The notes under the pieces are model-generated. The model was not told the DNA's origin. It ran no database searches and was given only the letters and a program-made list of their open reading frames with translations. Source: Pseudomonas lini (GTDB lineage: Bacteria; Pseudomonadota; Gammaproteobacteria; Pseudomonadales; Pseudomonadaceae). Taken from it: a stretch of 64,000 bases of DNA. Location of the stretch: NCBI RefSeq assembly GCF_964063345.1, contig NZ_OZ061318.1:4526001-4590000 (forward strand), given 5' to 3'. Within the stretch, counting starts at the first letter, position 1. The number at the start of each line of letters is the position of its first letter. The position numbers were made by a program, and so were the translations under genes. This document shows, piece after piece, positions 1-7,182 of this stretch.

Positions 1-2
1 TG

Positions 3-461
3 GACGCAGCAGTGAGGTTTTTCCGGAAGTTGGGCGATGTCGCCCAAGACAATGGTGTCTTCATTTGCCTGGAACCGAACCCGGTCTGCTACGGCGCGAA
101 CTTCATGACCACCAGTCCTGAAACTGCGCATGTGGTGCGCCAGGTTGCTCATCCCGCCATCCGAATGCAATTCGATACCGGTGCGCTGGCCATCAACGAT
201 GAAAACCCTCTGACGCTGTTGGAAGATAGTGCCGAGCTGATCGGCCATGTGCATGCCAGTGAACCGAACCTGGTGCCGTTGGGTGACGGTGGCACCGAAC
301 ACGGGAGTATGAGCGCTGCCGTGCAGCGCTATCTGCCGGAGCATGTGGTGTCCATCGAAATGGTCGCCACGGCCAACGAGCCGCATATCGTCTCGATTGA
401 ACGTGCGTTGGCCAAAGCCATTCAGTTCTACGGCGTTCAAGATGAGGGGATTGTTCAATGA
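3..461 (+). CDS. Sugar phosphate isomerase/epimerase, C-terminal part (cut by window edge)
   Basis: The reading frame is open to the window start, so only about 150 C-terminal residues are visible. They look like the xylose-isomerase-like TIM barrel (AP endonuclease 2 family): an EPNP strand end, an FDTGALAI strand and a GHVHASEPN strand carry acidic and histidine residues that in this family bind a divalent metal and sugar. The likely role is isomerisation or epimerisation of a sugar; the substrate cannot be told. The stop codon overlaps the start of the next gene (ATGA), so the two are probably translationally coupled and belong to one operon with the membrane protein and glycosyltransferase that follow. 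Confidence 0.75.
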   Translation, partial: DAAVRFFRKLGDVAQDNGVFICLEPNPVCYGANFMTTSPETAHVVRQVAHPAIRMQFDTGALAINDENPLTLLEDSAELIGHVHASEPNLVPLGDGGTEHGSMSAAVQRYLPEHVVSIEMVATANEPHIVSIERALAKAIQFYGVQDEGIVQ

Positions 462-814
462 AGTGGATGATTCTGATCCTGGGCATCTTGTCCAACGCCT
501 CAGCCAGTGTGCTGATCAAGATTGCCATGACACCGCCTCGTCGGTTTCCGTCGCCTGCCGACCCGATGAGTGCGTTGAACAACTGGCCGTTCTGGCTGGG
601 ACTGGGTCTTTATGGCACAGCGTTCCTGCTCTATGCCGCGGCACTCGCTCGTCTGCCACTGAACGTTGCACACCCTGTGTTGACGGCGGGCGCTGTGGCG
701 GCCGTCGCTCTGTCCTCCGTCCTTGTTTTTCGTGAACCCTTCCACTGGACGACAGGGGCGGGGATTTTATTGGTAATTTCCGGCGTAGCGCTGATTACGG
801 CGCGCGTGGCCTGA
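458..814 (+). CDS. Small multidrug resistance/EamA-like membrane protein
   Basis: This 118-residue protein has about four hydrophobic helices. Helix 1 has the LIKIAM pattern (a lysine after a leucine-isoleucine pair) seen in ArnE/ArnF-type and other SMR-like transporters, and the last helix ends in a short basic tail. Small members of this superfamily flip lipid-linked sugars or export cations. Overlap with the isomerase upstream and a 1-bp overlap (TGATG) with the GT2 gene downstream favour a role in moving a glycolipid for the neighbouring glycosyltransferases, but this is inferred from context only. A drug efflux role cannot be excluded. Confidence 0.65.
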   Translation: MKWMILILGILSNASASVLIKIAMTPPRRFPSPADPMSALNNWPFWLGLGLYGTAFLLYAAALARLPLNVAHPVLTAGAVAAVALSSVLVFREPFHWTTGAGILLVISGVALITARVA

Positions 815-1638
815 TGGAACACAAAATGACGTCTTCTGTAATTGACCCTGTCGTACGCAGCACCTGGCAGGTACCTGCCTTTGATACACCGCTGTGGCTG
901 GGCCGTCAGCATGCCTTTTGCGCGGTCATTCCGCTGATTAACGAAGGTGAACGGATCAAGAACCTGCTGGCCAGGATGGCTGCACTGGGCATCGCCTCCC
1001 ACGCCGACATCATTATTGTCGATGGCGGCAGCACCGATGGCTCTCTGGTGTTGGATGCGCTGCAACAGGTTGGTGTTCGTGGCCTGCTGGTGAAGACCGG
1101 CCCAGGCAAGCTCAGTGCACAATTGCGCTGCGCCTATGCATTTGCCCTGGATCAGGGTTACGAGGGCATTGTCACCATCGACGGCAACGACAAGGACGAT
1201 CCTGATGCCATCCCGCGTTTTATCGAGGCTCTCCAGCAGGGTGTCGACTTTGTCCAGGCCTCGCGCTTCGTGGACGGTGGCGTCGCGGAAAACACCCCTG
1301 CATCGCGGGACTTTGCAATTCGCTTCATTCACGCACCGATGTTGAGTCTGACTTCCGGTTTCAAATGGACCGACACCACCCAAGGATTCCGCGCATACAG
1401 CCGAAAGCTGTTGCTGGATCCGAAGGTAGCGATTTTTCGCGATGTGTTCATGACTTACGAGTTGCTGGCGTATCTGTCTTATCGCGCGCCAAAGCTGGGT
1501 TACCGCTGTGTGGAGTTGCCGACAGTGCGGCGCTACCCCAAAGGCGAGGTACCGACGAAGATCAGCGCCTTCAAGGGCAATCTGTCGGTGTTGGAGATAC
1601 TGTTTAAGGCGTGTCGGGGCGGGTTCAATCCCACATAA
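814..1638 (+). CDS. Glycosyltransferase family 2 protein
   Basis: The 274-residue protein has a GT-A fold typical of dolichol-phosphate-mannose-synthase-like enzymes: an N-terminal nucleotide-sugar binding strand with INEGERI, DGGSTDGS at about residues 70-77, and TIDGNDKDDP at 121-130, which would carry the metal-binding acidic residues. No C-terminal membrane helices are seen, unlike GtrB/ArnC. The likely reaction is transfer of a sugar from a nucleotide sugar to a polyprenyl phosphate at the cytoplasmic membrane. It overlaps the SMR-like gene by one base and is followed by a strong terminator, so it is the last gene of this transcript. Confidence 0.8.
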   Translation: MEHKMTSSVIDPVVRSTWQVPAFDTPLWLGRQHAFCAVIPLINEGERIKNLLARMAALGIASHADIIIVDGGSTDGSLVLDALQQVGVRGLLVKTGPGKLSAQLRCAYAFALDQGYEGIVTIDGNDKDDPDAIPRFIEALQQGVDFVQASRFVDGGVAENTPASRDFAIRFIHAPMLSLTSGFKWTDTTQGFRAYSRKLLLDPKVAIFRDVFMTYELLAYLSYRAPKLGYRCVELPTVRRYPKGEVPTKISAFKGNLSVLEILFKACRGGFNPT

Positions 1639-1660
1639 TTCGACATCCAGTCTTGCAAGA

Positions 1661-1690
1661 AAAAGCGGCGCCCAATGGCGCCGTTGTTTA
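1661..1690 (+). terminator. Rho-independent terminator after GT2 gene
   Basis: A 7-bp perfect GC stem (1666-1672 with 1677-1683, loop CAAT) is followed by a T-rich stretch. It closes the isomerase-SMR-GT2 transcript. Confidence 0.75.
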
Positions 1691-1777
1691 GCGAGATGAA
1701 TTTTCAGTAACGTCTCCGAGCAATATCTAGTCTTCTCGTACTCCCAATTTATTGTAGATTTTTTATGAGAGGTATTG

Positions 1778-3565
1778 GTGCTAAATATACTATTGATATT
1801 CTTTGTTTTTCTTGGGCTTGTAGCCTTTGTCTCAAGGGTTGTTTCTTCAAGATATCGCGCCGAGCATCCGGGTTCATTCGTATTTGCAATGGTCATTCTC
1901 TATATCTTCGGATGCGTGCAACAACTCGATCTCGGGGTAAAGATCGTTATTGGTTGCGCGGTAATTGGAGGATGTCTAGGTGCGTGGGCACTTGTGACTG
2001 GAAAACAAAATCGGTTTTCGATATTGCGTCAAGGCTGTGAATTGGCTGTGTTATTTGCGCTAGCCTTGATTCTATCCTGGGGGGCGGAGTATTGGGTTTG
2101 GGATGAGTTTTCCCATTGGGGGGCCGAAGTGGAGTATCTCACTCTCACGAATAACCTCCCGACGAATAAAGAAATTCTAGTATTTCCCAACTACATTCCT
2201 GGAATATCGCTGCTGAGATATTTTGCAGAGGTGTTTTTGAGTGGGAGCGGAGTAAGTTCATCTTATTTTATCACTTGGCTCTTCGGTCTTTCGACGATCT
2301 ACTGTGTCTCTTATTCTGAATCTCGTGCCAAATGGGGTATCACTATTGGCATTGTGTTCTTCGCGTATTTGGCCTTCTTTCAGGCGCTCACCCTGACGTT
2401 GTTAATTGATCCTTTGCAGTCCCTTGTCTTTTTGTTTGCCCTGCGCTTCGCCCAGAAAAATGATAACGACAGTTTCAGGATCATGCTGCTTGCAGTTATC
2501 GGTGTGGTACTCCTTAAACATGTCGGTCTAATACTCGGTGCATTTGTCTGGGTTTATTACGTTTGCATGCGTCGATTTGTCGAGAAACTTCCGATCAAGG
2601 CGATGTTCGCTCGCTCGTTGGTGCTTCTGGGGGTTGTATTATCAACTTATCTGTCATGGGAAATTTACGTTGCTGCTTATGACCTGGGCGGCGGATTCGC
2701 AGGGCCGTCGATCATGTTTGGCGGACCCGGCCTTGCAGAAAATGTGTCCGTCGGGTTGCACCATGTACTGACAAATCTGTTTCCACACGCTACCTTCTTG
2801 CCGCCAGCCTATCCGCTGCCTTACCTGGCTTCTGGCATACCCTTGTGGTTGTTTATCTGTATCACTGCAGGTGCTGCTTTGATGCTGACGTACAATAGAG
2901 TTAGCGCCAAAAATGAAATGGCACTGACATTTATCTTTCTGTTGTTCACTGTTGTTTCGTATCTATTGTTTCTGTCGTATGTGGCTGTTGCCTCGGGATG
3001 GTTCAATGATATTTACTCGTTCTCCAGATATTTTATAGTGGTGTTGTTTGCGACATTTCTACTTCAATATTTCGTCGTTAGAGATGAGCTTTCCGTAATA
3101 CGTTGCCTACTGATAGCGGTGTTTATGATTGGTGCAGCCTTCGTCACTGCTCCCTCGTTAAATGTGTTTTTTGTTAAGGAGAAAAGATTACCTGTTCCTC
3201 TTCACGAAGAGTATAGGGTGAAAGCGGATCAGTTGAAAAAGTACACAGCTGGGGTCGAGCGTATTTTATATGTCGATGGCAAAAATTCGAGTTTTGGATA
3301 CTTTATCTTTAGGTTGAAAACCTTGCCGTTACGCTACGCATCGTATAGTGGTACAGCTTTCATAAATCAAAGCACTGTGGATAACGCCAAAAATATCGAG
3401 CTATTTAGGAAGGTGCTGTGCAAGTTTGATTTTGTATACGCTGACGATGCTCCTGAAGGGTTCTGGAAACGTAATGGGCAGCTATTCGATGTGATCAATG
3501 GTCACGTATATAAAGTAAATAAAAATGGAACAGAGTACTGCAATGCAACTCTGATTGAAAAATAG
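1778..3565 (+). CDS. Large multi-spanning membrane protein, GT-C glycosyltransferase-like
   Basis: The protein has about 595 residues with 11-13 hydrophobic helices over the first 470, then a soluble C-terminal part of about 120 residues. The motif WDEFSHWG near residue 110, after the second or third helix, resembles the acidic periplasmic loop of GT-C polyprenyl-dependent glycosyltransferases, so a periplasmic sugar transfer to a surface glycan is likely. The start is uncertain: TTG at 1775 sits only two bases from GAGAGG, while GTG at 1778 has a five-base spacing and is preferred. The gene is clearly richer in A and T than its neighbours, with rare codons, which suggests horizontal transfer. 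No close family name is recognised. Confidence 0.65.
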   Translation: MLNILLIFFVFLGLVAFVSRVVSSRYRAEHPGSFVFAMVILYIFGCVQQLDLGVKIVIGCAVIGGCLGAWALVTGKQNRFSILRQGCELAVLFALALILSWGAEYWVWDEFSHWGAEVEYLTLTNNLPTNKEILVFPNYIPGISLLRYFAEVFLSGSGVSSSYFITWLFGLSTIYCVSYSESRAKWGITIGIVFFAYLAFFQALTLTLLIDPLQSLVFLFALRFAQKNDNDSFRIMLLAVIGVVLLKHVGLILGAFVWVYYVCMRRFVEKLPIKAMFARSLVLLGVVLSTYLSWEIYVAAYDLGGGFAGPSIMFGGPGLAENVSVGLHHVLTNLFPHATFLPPAYPLPYLASGIPLWLFICITAGAALMLTYNRVSAKNEMALTFIFLLFTVVSYLLFLSYVAVASGWFNDIYSFSRYFIVVLFATFLLQYFVVRDELSVIRCLLIAVFMIGAAFVTAPSLNVFFVKEKRLPVPLHEEYRVKADQLKKYTAGVERILYVDGKNSSFGYFIFRLKTLPLRYASYSGTAFINQSTVDNAKNIELFRKVLCKFDFVYADDAPEGFWKRNGQLFDVINGHVYKVNKNGTEYCNATLIEK

Positions 3566-3736
3566 AAAGTCGGAAGGCTCTTACGCATCTTCAGCGATAC
3601 ACGCTGCATGGCCCTGCTGGATAGGGGCCATGGTTCACTGTATGAGCGTTGTAGTGCTGTGCGACTTTTCGCGGTGGGTGGGCGATCCGCACCTCACAGG
3701 CATGAATGCCCCCGATGTACGACCCATGCTCGTATT

Positions 3737-3750
3737 ATGCAAATCAGCAT
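3737..3750. promoter_or_regulatory. Possible repressor autoregulatory operator
   Basis: The 14-bp sequence ATGCAAATCAGCAT matches the ATGCAT-NN-ATGCAT sites found in the tailocin promoter at 11 of 12 defined half-site positions minus two (three mismatches) and lies about 40 bp upstream of the repressor start. It is a candidate site through which the repressor controls itself. This is inference from sequence similarity only. Confidence 0.4.
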
Positions 3751-3786
3751 TTGTCTTCCGAAAAAAGATCAAGCACTATGCACGTT

Positions 3787-4521
3787 ATGCAAAAACGCAA
3801 TGTTTCTACCGTCTTAAGAGCGCTGCTCGATCAGCACGGGATCTCCCCCACGGAGCTTCACCGTCGCACCGGCGTGCCTCAATCAACTCTCTCGCGGATC
3901 CTCAGCGGGAAGATCGTCGATCCTTCGGATAAGCATATTTCGAAGATTGCCGAATACTTCGCCGTGAGCACCGATCAGTTGCGTGGCCGTGCGGATGTCG
4001 TGCACGCCGCCAGCGCCGGGCGCGATGAGTCGCATTCGGAACTCAAGGACATAAGCCTGTGGGACGACGATACGCCAGTCGATGACGACGAGGTGTCGGT
4101 CCCCTTTCTTCGCGAGGTTGAATTGGCTGCTGGATCAGGAAGATTCGTCATCGAAGAAAGCGAGCGCTCTAGCCTGCGCTTCGGCAAACGCAGCTTGCGC
4201 CACAACGGTGTGCAGTTCGACCAGGCCAAATGCGTCACCGTGCGCGGCAACAGCATGTTGCCGGTGCTGCGCGATGGCGCCACGGTCGGGGTGAATGCCG
4301 GCAAATGCGGGATTGGCGACATCGTCGACGGCGACCTGTACGCCATCAACCACAACGGCCAGTTGCGGGTGAAACAGCTTTATCGCCTGCCGACAGGGAT
4401 TCGTCTGCGCAGCTTCAATCGCGATGAACATCCGGACGAGGACTACAGCTTCCAGGAAATCCAGGAAGAGCAGATTGTCATCCTCGGTCACGTCTTCTGG
4501 TGGGGCATGTACGCCCGTTAA
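3787..4521 (+). CDS. LexA/CI-type autocleavable repressor of the tailocin (PrtR-like)
   Basis: The 244-residue protein has an N-terminal XRE-type helix-turn-helix (residues about 8-65, with the TGVPQSTLSRILSGK recognition region) and a C-terminal S24 peptidase. The likely cleavage site is Ala115-Gly116 (LAAGSG), the nucleophile Ser156 (GNSM) and the general base Lys196, in the same order and spacing as LexA. It should bind operators near the tailocin promoter and self-cleave when RecA is activated by DNA damage, releasing tailocin expression. ATG 3778 is an alternative start (adds MHV); neither start has a strong ribosome site. A terminator follows at once, separating it from the tail transcript. 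No PrtN-like activator gene is visible. Confidence 0.85.
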   Translation: MQKRNVSTVLRALLDQHGISPTELHRRTGVPQSTLSRILSGKIVDPSDKHISKIAEYFAVSTDQLRGRADVVHAASAGRDESHSELKDISLWDDDTPVDDDEVSVPFLREVELAAGSGRFVIEESERSSLRFGKRSLRHNGVQFDQAKCVTVRGNSMLPVLRDGATVGVNAGKCGIGDIVDGDLYAINHNGQLRVKQLYRLPTGIRLRSFNRDEHPDEDYSFQEIQEEQIVILGHVFWWGMYAR

Positions 4522-4540
4522 CCTCACCGCTGTCAGATAA

Positions 4541-4566
4541 AACCCGCTGCCCGGCGGGTTTTTTTC
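4541..4566 (+). terminator. Terminator of the repressor gene
   Basis: A 7-bp stem AACCCGC/GCGGGTT (4541-4547 with 4554-4560) followed by a run of T ends the repressor transcript 20 bp after its stop codon. Confidence 0.8.
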
Positions 4567-4607
4567 GCCTGCCAAAAACCGCCAACGCCTTTGTCTGTGG
4601 GGCTTTC

Positions 4608-4680
4608 ATGCGTCCGTGCATTTTCAATGCATAAATAAATGCATTTATGCATTGACTGTATATGCATCCATGCATATTCT
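4608..4680 (+). promoter_or_regulatory. Tailocin main promoter with three palindromic operators
   Basis: Two perfect copies of ATGCAT-NN-ATGCAT occur at 4639-4652 and 4662-4675, and a third with two symmetric changes (ATGCGTCCGTGCAT) at 4608-4621. A sigma-70-like promoter reads TTGACT (4652-4657), 17 bp, TATTCT (4675-4680). One operator touches the -35 box and another fills the spacer up to the -10 box, an arrangement expected for direct repression. The site lies between the repressor terminator and the first tailocin genes and reads toward them. The binding protein is inferred to be the adjacent repressor. Confidence 0.65.
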
Positions 4681-5062
4681 TTGTCTCAAGCCACTCAACA
4701 AAGCGGCTCGAAACGAAGCTCTTTAGTTCCACCACAAAGGCAGCGATGAACCGGCCTCAACGGTTCAGAGGGTTGGCAACTGACCCGGGTGTGCAGCGTA
4801 AAGCACCAGAAGCAGTTATCCGGCGGGCAGGGACCGCGGTCGGAAAAACAATTTGAATGGATCCGTACCGCGCCAGTAGCGCCGAAAGGTCAGCTTCCTT
4901 TTTTATACACAGGATTAAAGGAAGGCGAAGGACCGCATTACTGAAAAGCCCGGCCAATACCGGGCTTTTTGGAATGCCTACCTACCGTCAGGCACATCAA
5001 GCCTCGTCTCGGCATCGCCGGAGCAACAGGAAGGCTCCGGCAGAAATCAAAAGGCATTGCAG
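4681..5062 (+). other. Gene-free leader between tailocin promoter and com-like gene
   Basis: About 380 bp hold no convincing coding sequence. Reading frames of 64-70 codons exist on both strands but lack recognisable products and ribosome sites. An intrinsic terminator-like hairpin lies at 4944-4970, so transcripts from the operator-controlled promoter must pass or be attenuated at it before reaching the first gene. Confidence 0.5.
4944..4970 (+). terminator. Intrinsic terminator or attenuator in the tailocin leader
   Basis: An 8-bp stem AAGCCCGG/CCGGGCTT (4946-4953 with 4960-4967, loop CCAATA) runs into five T. It lies inside the leader of the tailocin transcript, so it may act as an attenuator. 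Confidence 0.7.
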
Positions 5063-5251
5063 ATGTTGAAAGATTGCAGATGTGGATATTGCAAAAGACT
5101 GCTCGCCCGAATGGGTGAGTACACCGAGCTCCAGATCAAATGTTCCCGATGCGGGACGCTGAATCATGTGAAGGCCACGAGCCTCGAGCGGTCGCCTGTG
5201 AGCGACGTGAGCGTTGCATCAGCAGCGCAATCAACTCAGTTAACTCAATAG
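5063..5251 (+). CDS. com: Com-family zinc-finger translational regulator
   Basis: The 62-residue protein has Cys7-x2-Cys10 and Cys27-x2-Cys30 (CGYC and CSRC) with the KCSRCGTLN signature of the Mu Com family, a zinc-binding RNA-binding protein. In phage Mu, Com frees the ribosome site of the mom DNA-modification gene. ATG 5063 is chosen over TTG 5057. No mom-like gene follows here; the next gene, seven bases downstream, encodes a secreted DUF642-like protein. Com may now regulate that gene or another tailocin message, or may be a relic of a lost com-mom pair. Confidence 0.75.
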   Translation: MLKDCRCGYCKRLLARMGEYTELQIKCSRCGTLNHVKATSLERSPVSDVSVASAAQSTQLTQ

Positions 5252-5258
5252 GTGAACC

Positions 5259-5819
5259 ATGAACAGTTTCAAGAAATACGTTGCCCCGCTGTTGCTGTCC
5301 TCTGCTCTGCTCGGCGCTGGGGGCAACGCTGTTGCCGCCAATCTTTTGGTCAACGGCAGCTTTGAACAGCCAGGTTGCGGTGGTAGTTGCCCACTGGATA
5401 CCACGGAGCAAGCCAACTTCATCACGGGTTGGACGACGTTTCTGTCCGGTGTCGAGTACTTCAATACGACCGCCGCGGATGGCGTTGCGATTGTCGACCT
5501 GGCCAACTACGTTTATGAAAACGGCGGCGGCATTCAACAGAACTTTGCCACCACGGTCGGCGCCCAGTACCGATTGACCTTCAGCGCGGGTAATTCGCGC
5601 TACGCCGGTCGCTCCGGCGACGGTGTCATCCAGGTGAAAGTGGCTGGGCAAACCGTCACCTTCAACACCCCGTCCGCTAACGGTGTAACAGTCGAGTGGA
5701 GCACCATCACTTACGACTTCACTGCTACCACGGCTCAAACGACCCTGGCCTTCTCCAACGAGCAGAACCCGTACGCCAACTTTGCCTTCATCGACAACGT
5801 AATCGTTGAGCCTATTTAA
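5259..5819 (+). CDS. Secreted DUF642-like jelly-roll protein
   Basis: The 186-residue protein starts with a clear Sec signal peptide (basic MNSFKK, hydrophobic core, AVAA cleavage region near residue 27). The mature part begins NLLVNGSFEQP and contains ITGWT and VEYF segments, the layout of DUF642/carbohydrate-binding-like beta-sandwich domains, and two cysteines close together (CGGSC) near residue 39. A cell-surface or carbohydrate-binding role is likely; the target is unknown. It sits between com and the holin inside the tailocin locus, where no tail function needs a secreted protein, so it looks like a cargo gene. Confidence 0.65.
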   Translation: MNSFKKYVAPLLLSSALLGAGGNAVAANLLVNGSFEQPGCGGSCPLDTTEQANFITGWTTFLSGVEYFNTTAADGVAIVDLANYVYENGGGIQQNFATTVGAQYRLTFSAGNSRYAGRSGDGVIQVKVAGQTVTFNTPSANGVTVEWSTITYDFTATTAQTTLAFSNEQNPYANFAFIDNVIVEPI

Positions 5820-5942
5820 AACCCCTGACATCAACAGAACTGGCAGTCGTTTCTCTGTGCTTGAGCGACGACTGTTAATCATCAGGGCTGCATCCGAAAC
5901 ACACCACCCAATCACTCATCAATCACCCCCAGGAGGCGTGAC

Positions 5943-6290
5943 ATGACAAACGAGCAACAAGCGTTGCTGGACATGCCGATCTGGCTGGTCATCGTCCTCG
6001 CCCTGGTGGGCGGGGTGTCCGGCGAAATGTGGCGCGCCGACAAGGAGGGCGCCCGTGGCTGGTCGCTGCTGCGGCGTCTGGCGCTGCGTTCCGGGGCCTG
6101 CATGATCTGCGGGGTCTCGGCCATCATGCTGCTGTACGCCGCCGGCGTGTCGATCTGGGCCGCCGGTGCGTTTGGCTGCCTGACGGCAATGGCCGGGGCG
6201 GACGTGGCCATCGGGCTTTATGAACGCTGGGCGGCCAAGCGGATTGGTGTTTGTGAGGTTCCACCGCGCGATACGTCTCAGGATCATTGA
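5943..6290 (+). CDS. Holin (pyocin/LydA-like)
   Basis: This 115-residue membrane protein has three hydrophobic helices separated by short charged turns: residues about 11-27, a positively charged loop with WRADKEGARGW, then two helices, and a charged C-terminal tail. This matches phage holin family III/LydA proteins of Pseudomonas tailocins, which form the holes that let the endolysin cross the inner membrane and release particles. A strong AGGAGG ribosome site precedes ATG 5943. In this locus the holin lies far from the endolysin (19.5 kb), a common arrangement in these tailocins. Confidence 0.7.
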   Translation: MTNEQQALLDMPIWLVIVLALVGGVSGEMWRADKEGARGWSLLRRLALRSGACMICGVSAIMLLYAAGVSIWAAGAFGCLTAMAGADVAIGLYERWAAKRIGVCEVPPRDTSQDH

Positions 6291-6319
6291 GCCCTTAATT
6301 TCAAGGAGCATCATCCACA

Positions 6320-6412
6320 GTGCATACCGCACTGACCCGCAAGGACGCGGGTTTCCCACGGCCAGTACCGTTCACTCAAACCCGCCGCTGCGGGTTTTTT
6401 ATTGCCCGGTGA
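6320..6412 (+). CDS. Possible 30-residue leader peptide
   Basis: GTG 6320, preceded by AAGGAG at 6303-6308, opens a 30-codon frame that runs through two GC-rich hairpins and stops seven bases before the next ATG. The peptide is rich in Arg and Pro. The frame may be accidental, but its extent coincides with the attenuator-like structure described separately, and its stop would deliver ribosomes to the tail terminator gene start. Confidence 0.3.
   Translation: MHTALTRKDAGFPRPVPFTQTRRCGFFIAR
6335..6400 (+). promoter_or_regulatory. Attenuator-like mutually exclusive hairpins before tail genes
   Basis: Four segments can pair alternately: ACCCGC (6335-6340) with GCGGGT (6347-6352); GCGGGTTT (6347-6354) with AAACCCGC (6378-6385); and AAACCCGC with GCGGGTTT (6390-6397), which is followed by six T in total and forms a terminator. 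This is the 1:2, 2:3, 3:4 layout of a transcription attenuator, placed between the holin and the structural genes. Function is inferred. Confidence 0.5.
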
Positions 6413-6418
6413 AGAATC

Positions 6419-7003
6419 ATGAAGATCACAGCCCTGATCACGCAGCTGCGTGAGCAATGCCCAACCCTGGCCAATCGAGTGGCCGCCGGCATCGACCTCG
6501 CCACGCTGCAAGCCAATACCTCGCTGCAAACACCTTGCGCCTATGTGGTGCCGATCGCCGATCTGGCAAGCAAGAGCGTCGCGCAAAACCTGATGCTGCA
6601 ACCGATCCGCGACCGCTTCGAAGTGACGCTGGTACTCGACACCACGGACGCTACAAAAGCGCTGGATCTGTTGCATGACCTACGCGCCGAACTCTGGCGC
6701 GCACTGGTGGGTTTCAAGCCCGGCAGCGACTACGAGGCCATCGAGTACGACGGCGGCGAACTGGTTTCCATCAATAGCAGCCGCGTGCTGTATCGCCTGC
6801 GCTTTTTTGCCGAATTCCAGCTTGGTCGCAATTTGCCGGGTCAGCCGGCGGAGAGCTGGCACGAGCGTGAACTGGACGGCTTGTCGTCCTTTACCGGGGT
6901 CACCGTGCGGGTCGATGCGATCGATCCGGCGGACCCCAATCTGCAACGCCCAGGCCCCGACGGGCGCCTGGAACTGACTTTCTCTGGAGACGTAACCCCA
7001 TGA
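6419..7003 (+). CDS. Tail terminator-like protein (Mu gp37-type position)
   Basis: This 194-residue soluble protein opens the structural operon directly before the gp38-like, sheath and tube genes, the position of the Mu gp37/tail terminator protein. It has no membrane segments. The middle region (residues about 60-145) has alternating strands and helices as in tail terminators, which cap the sheath and tube. The family assignment rests on length, position and general resemblance to Pseudomonas tailocin proteins rather than on a sharp motif. Its stop overlaps the next start (ATGA at 7000-7003). Confidence 0.6.
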   Translation: MKITALITQLREQCPTLANRVAAGIDLATLQANTSLQTPCAYVVPIADLASKSVAQNLMLQPIRDRFEVTLVLDTTDATKALDLLHDLRAELWRALVGFKPGSDYEAIEYDGGELVSINSSRVLYRLRFFAEFQLGRNLPGQPAESWHERELDGLSSFTGVTVRVDAIDPADPNLQRPGPDGRLELTFSGDVTP

Positions 7004-7182
7004 GCAAACGCATCACCGTGCTGCCGGCCCCGGGCCGTGTCGTGCCGGACCCGGAAGCGGGCGATCTGTTGCCCCTCGAGGGCCGTGAAGTGCCGGACAA
7101 CGCCTGGTGGCGTCGACGTCTGGCCGATGGCGATATCACTACCAAAGCCGTGAAAGCGGCGAAACCACAGGGAGCCAAATAA
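7000..7182 (+). CDS. DUF2635 small tail protein (Mu gp38-like)
   Basis: This 60-residue basic protein has the DUF2635 pattern: an N-terminal VLPAPGRVVPDP strand followed by LPLEGREVPDNAWWRRRLADGD. Proteins of this family always sit just before the sheath gene in Mu-like tails; their function is unknown. It overlaps the upstream gene by four bases and the sheath gene by one base (TAATG), so all three are translated as a coupled block. Confidence 0.75.
   Translation: MSKRITVLPAPGRVVPDPEAGDLLPLEGREVPDNAWWRRRLADGDITTKAVKAAKPQGAK

Noticed and set aside
631..1896. 421-codon open frame on the minus strand
   Set aside because: It is antisense to the SMR-like and GT2 genes, has the His/Gln/Arg-rich composition of a shadow of GC-rich coding DNA, no ribosome site and no recognisable domain.
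3555..3932. Plus-strand frame of 125 codons before the repressor
   Set aside because: Overlaps the repressor in another frame, has no ribosome site and no similarity; the stretch 3566-3736 seems to be non-coding.
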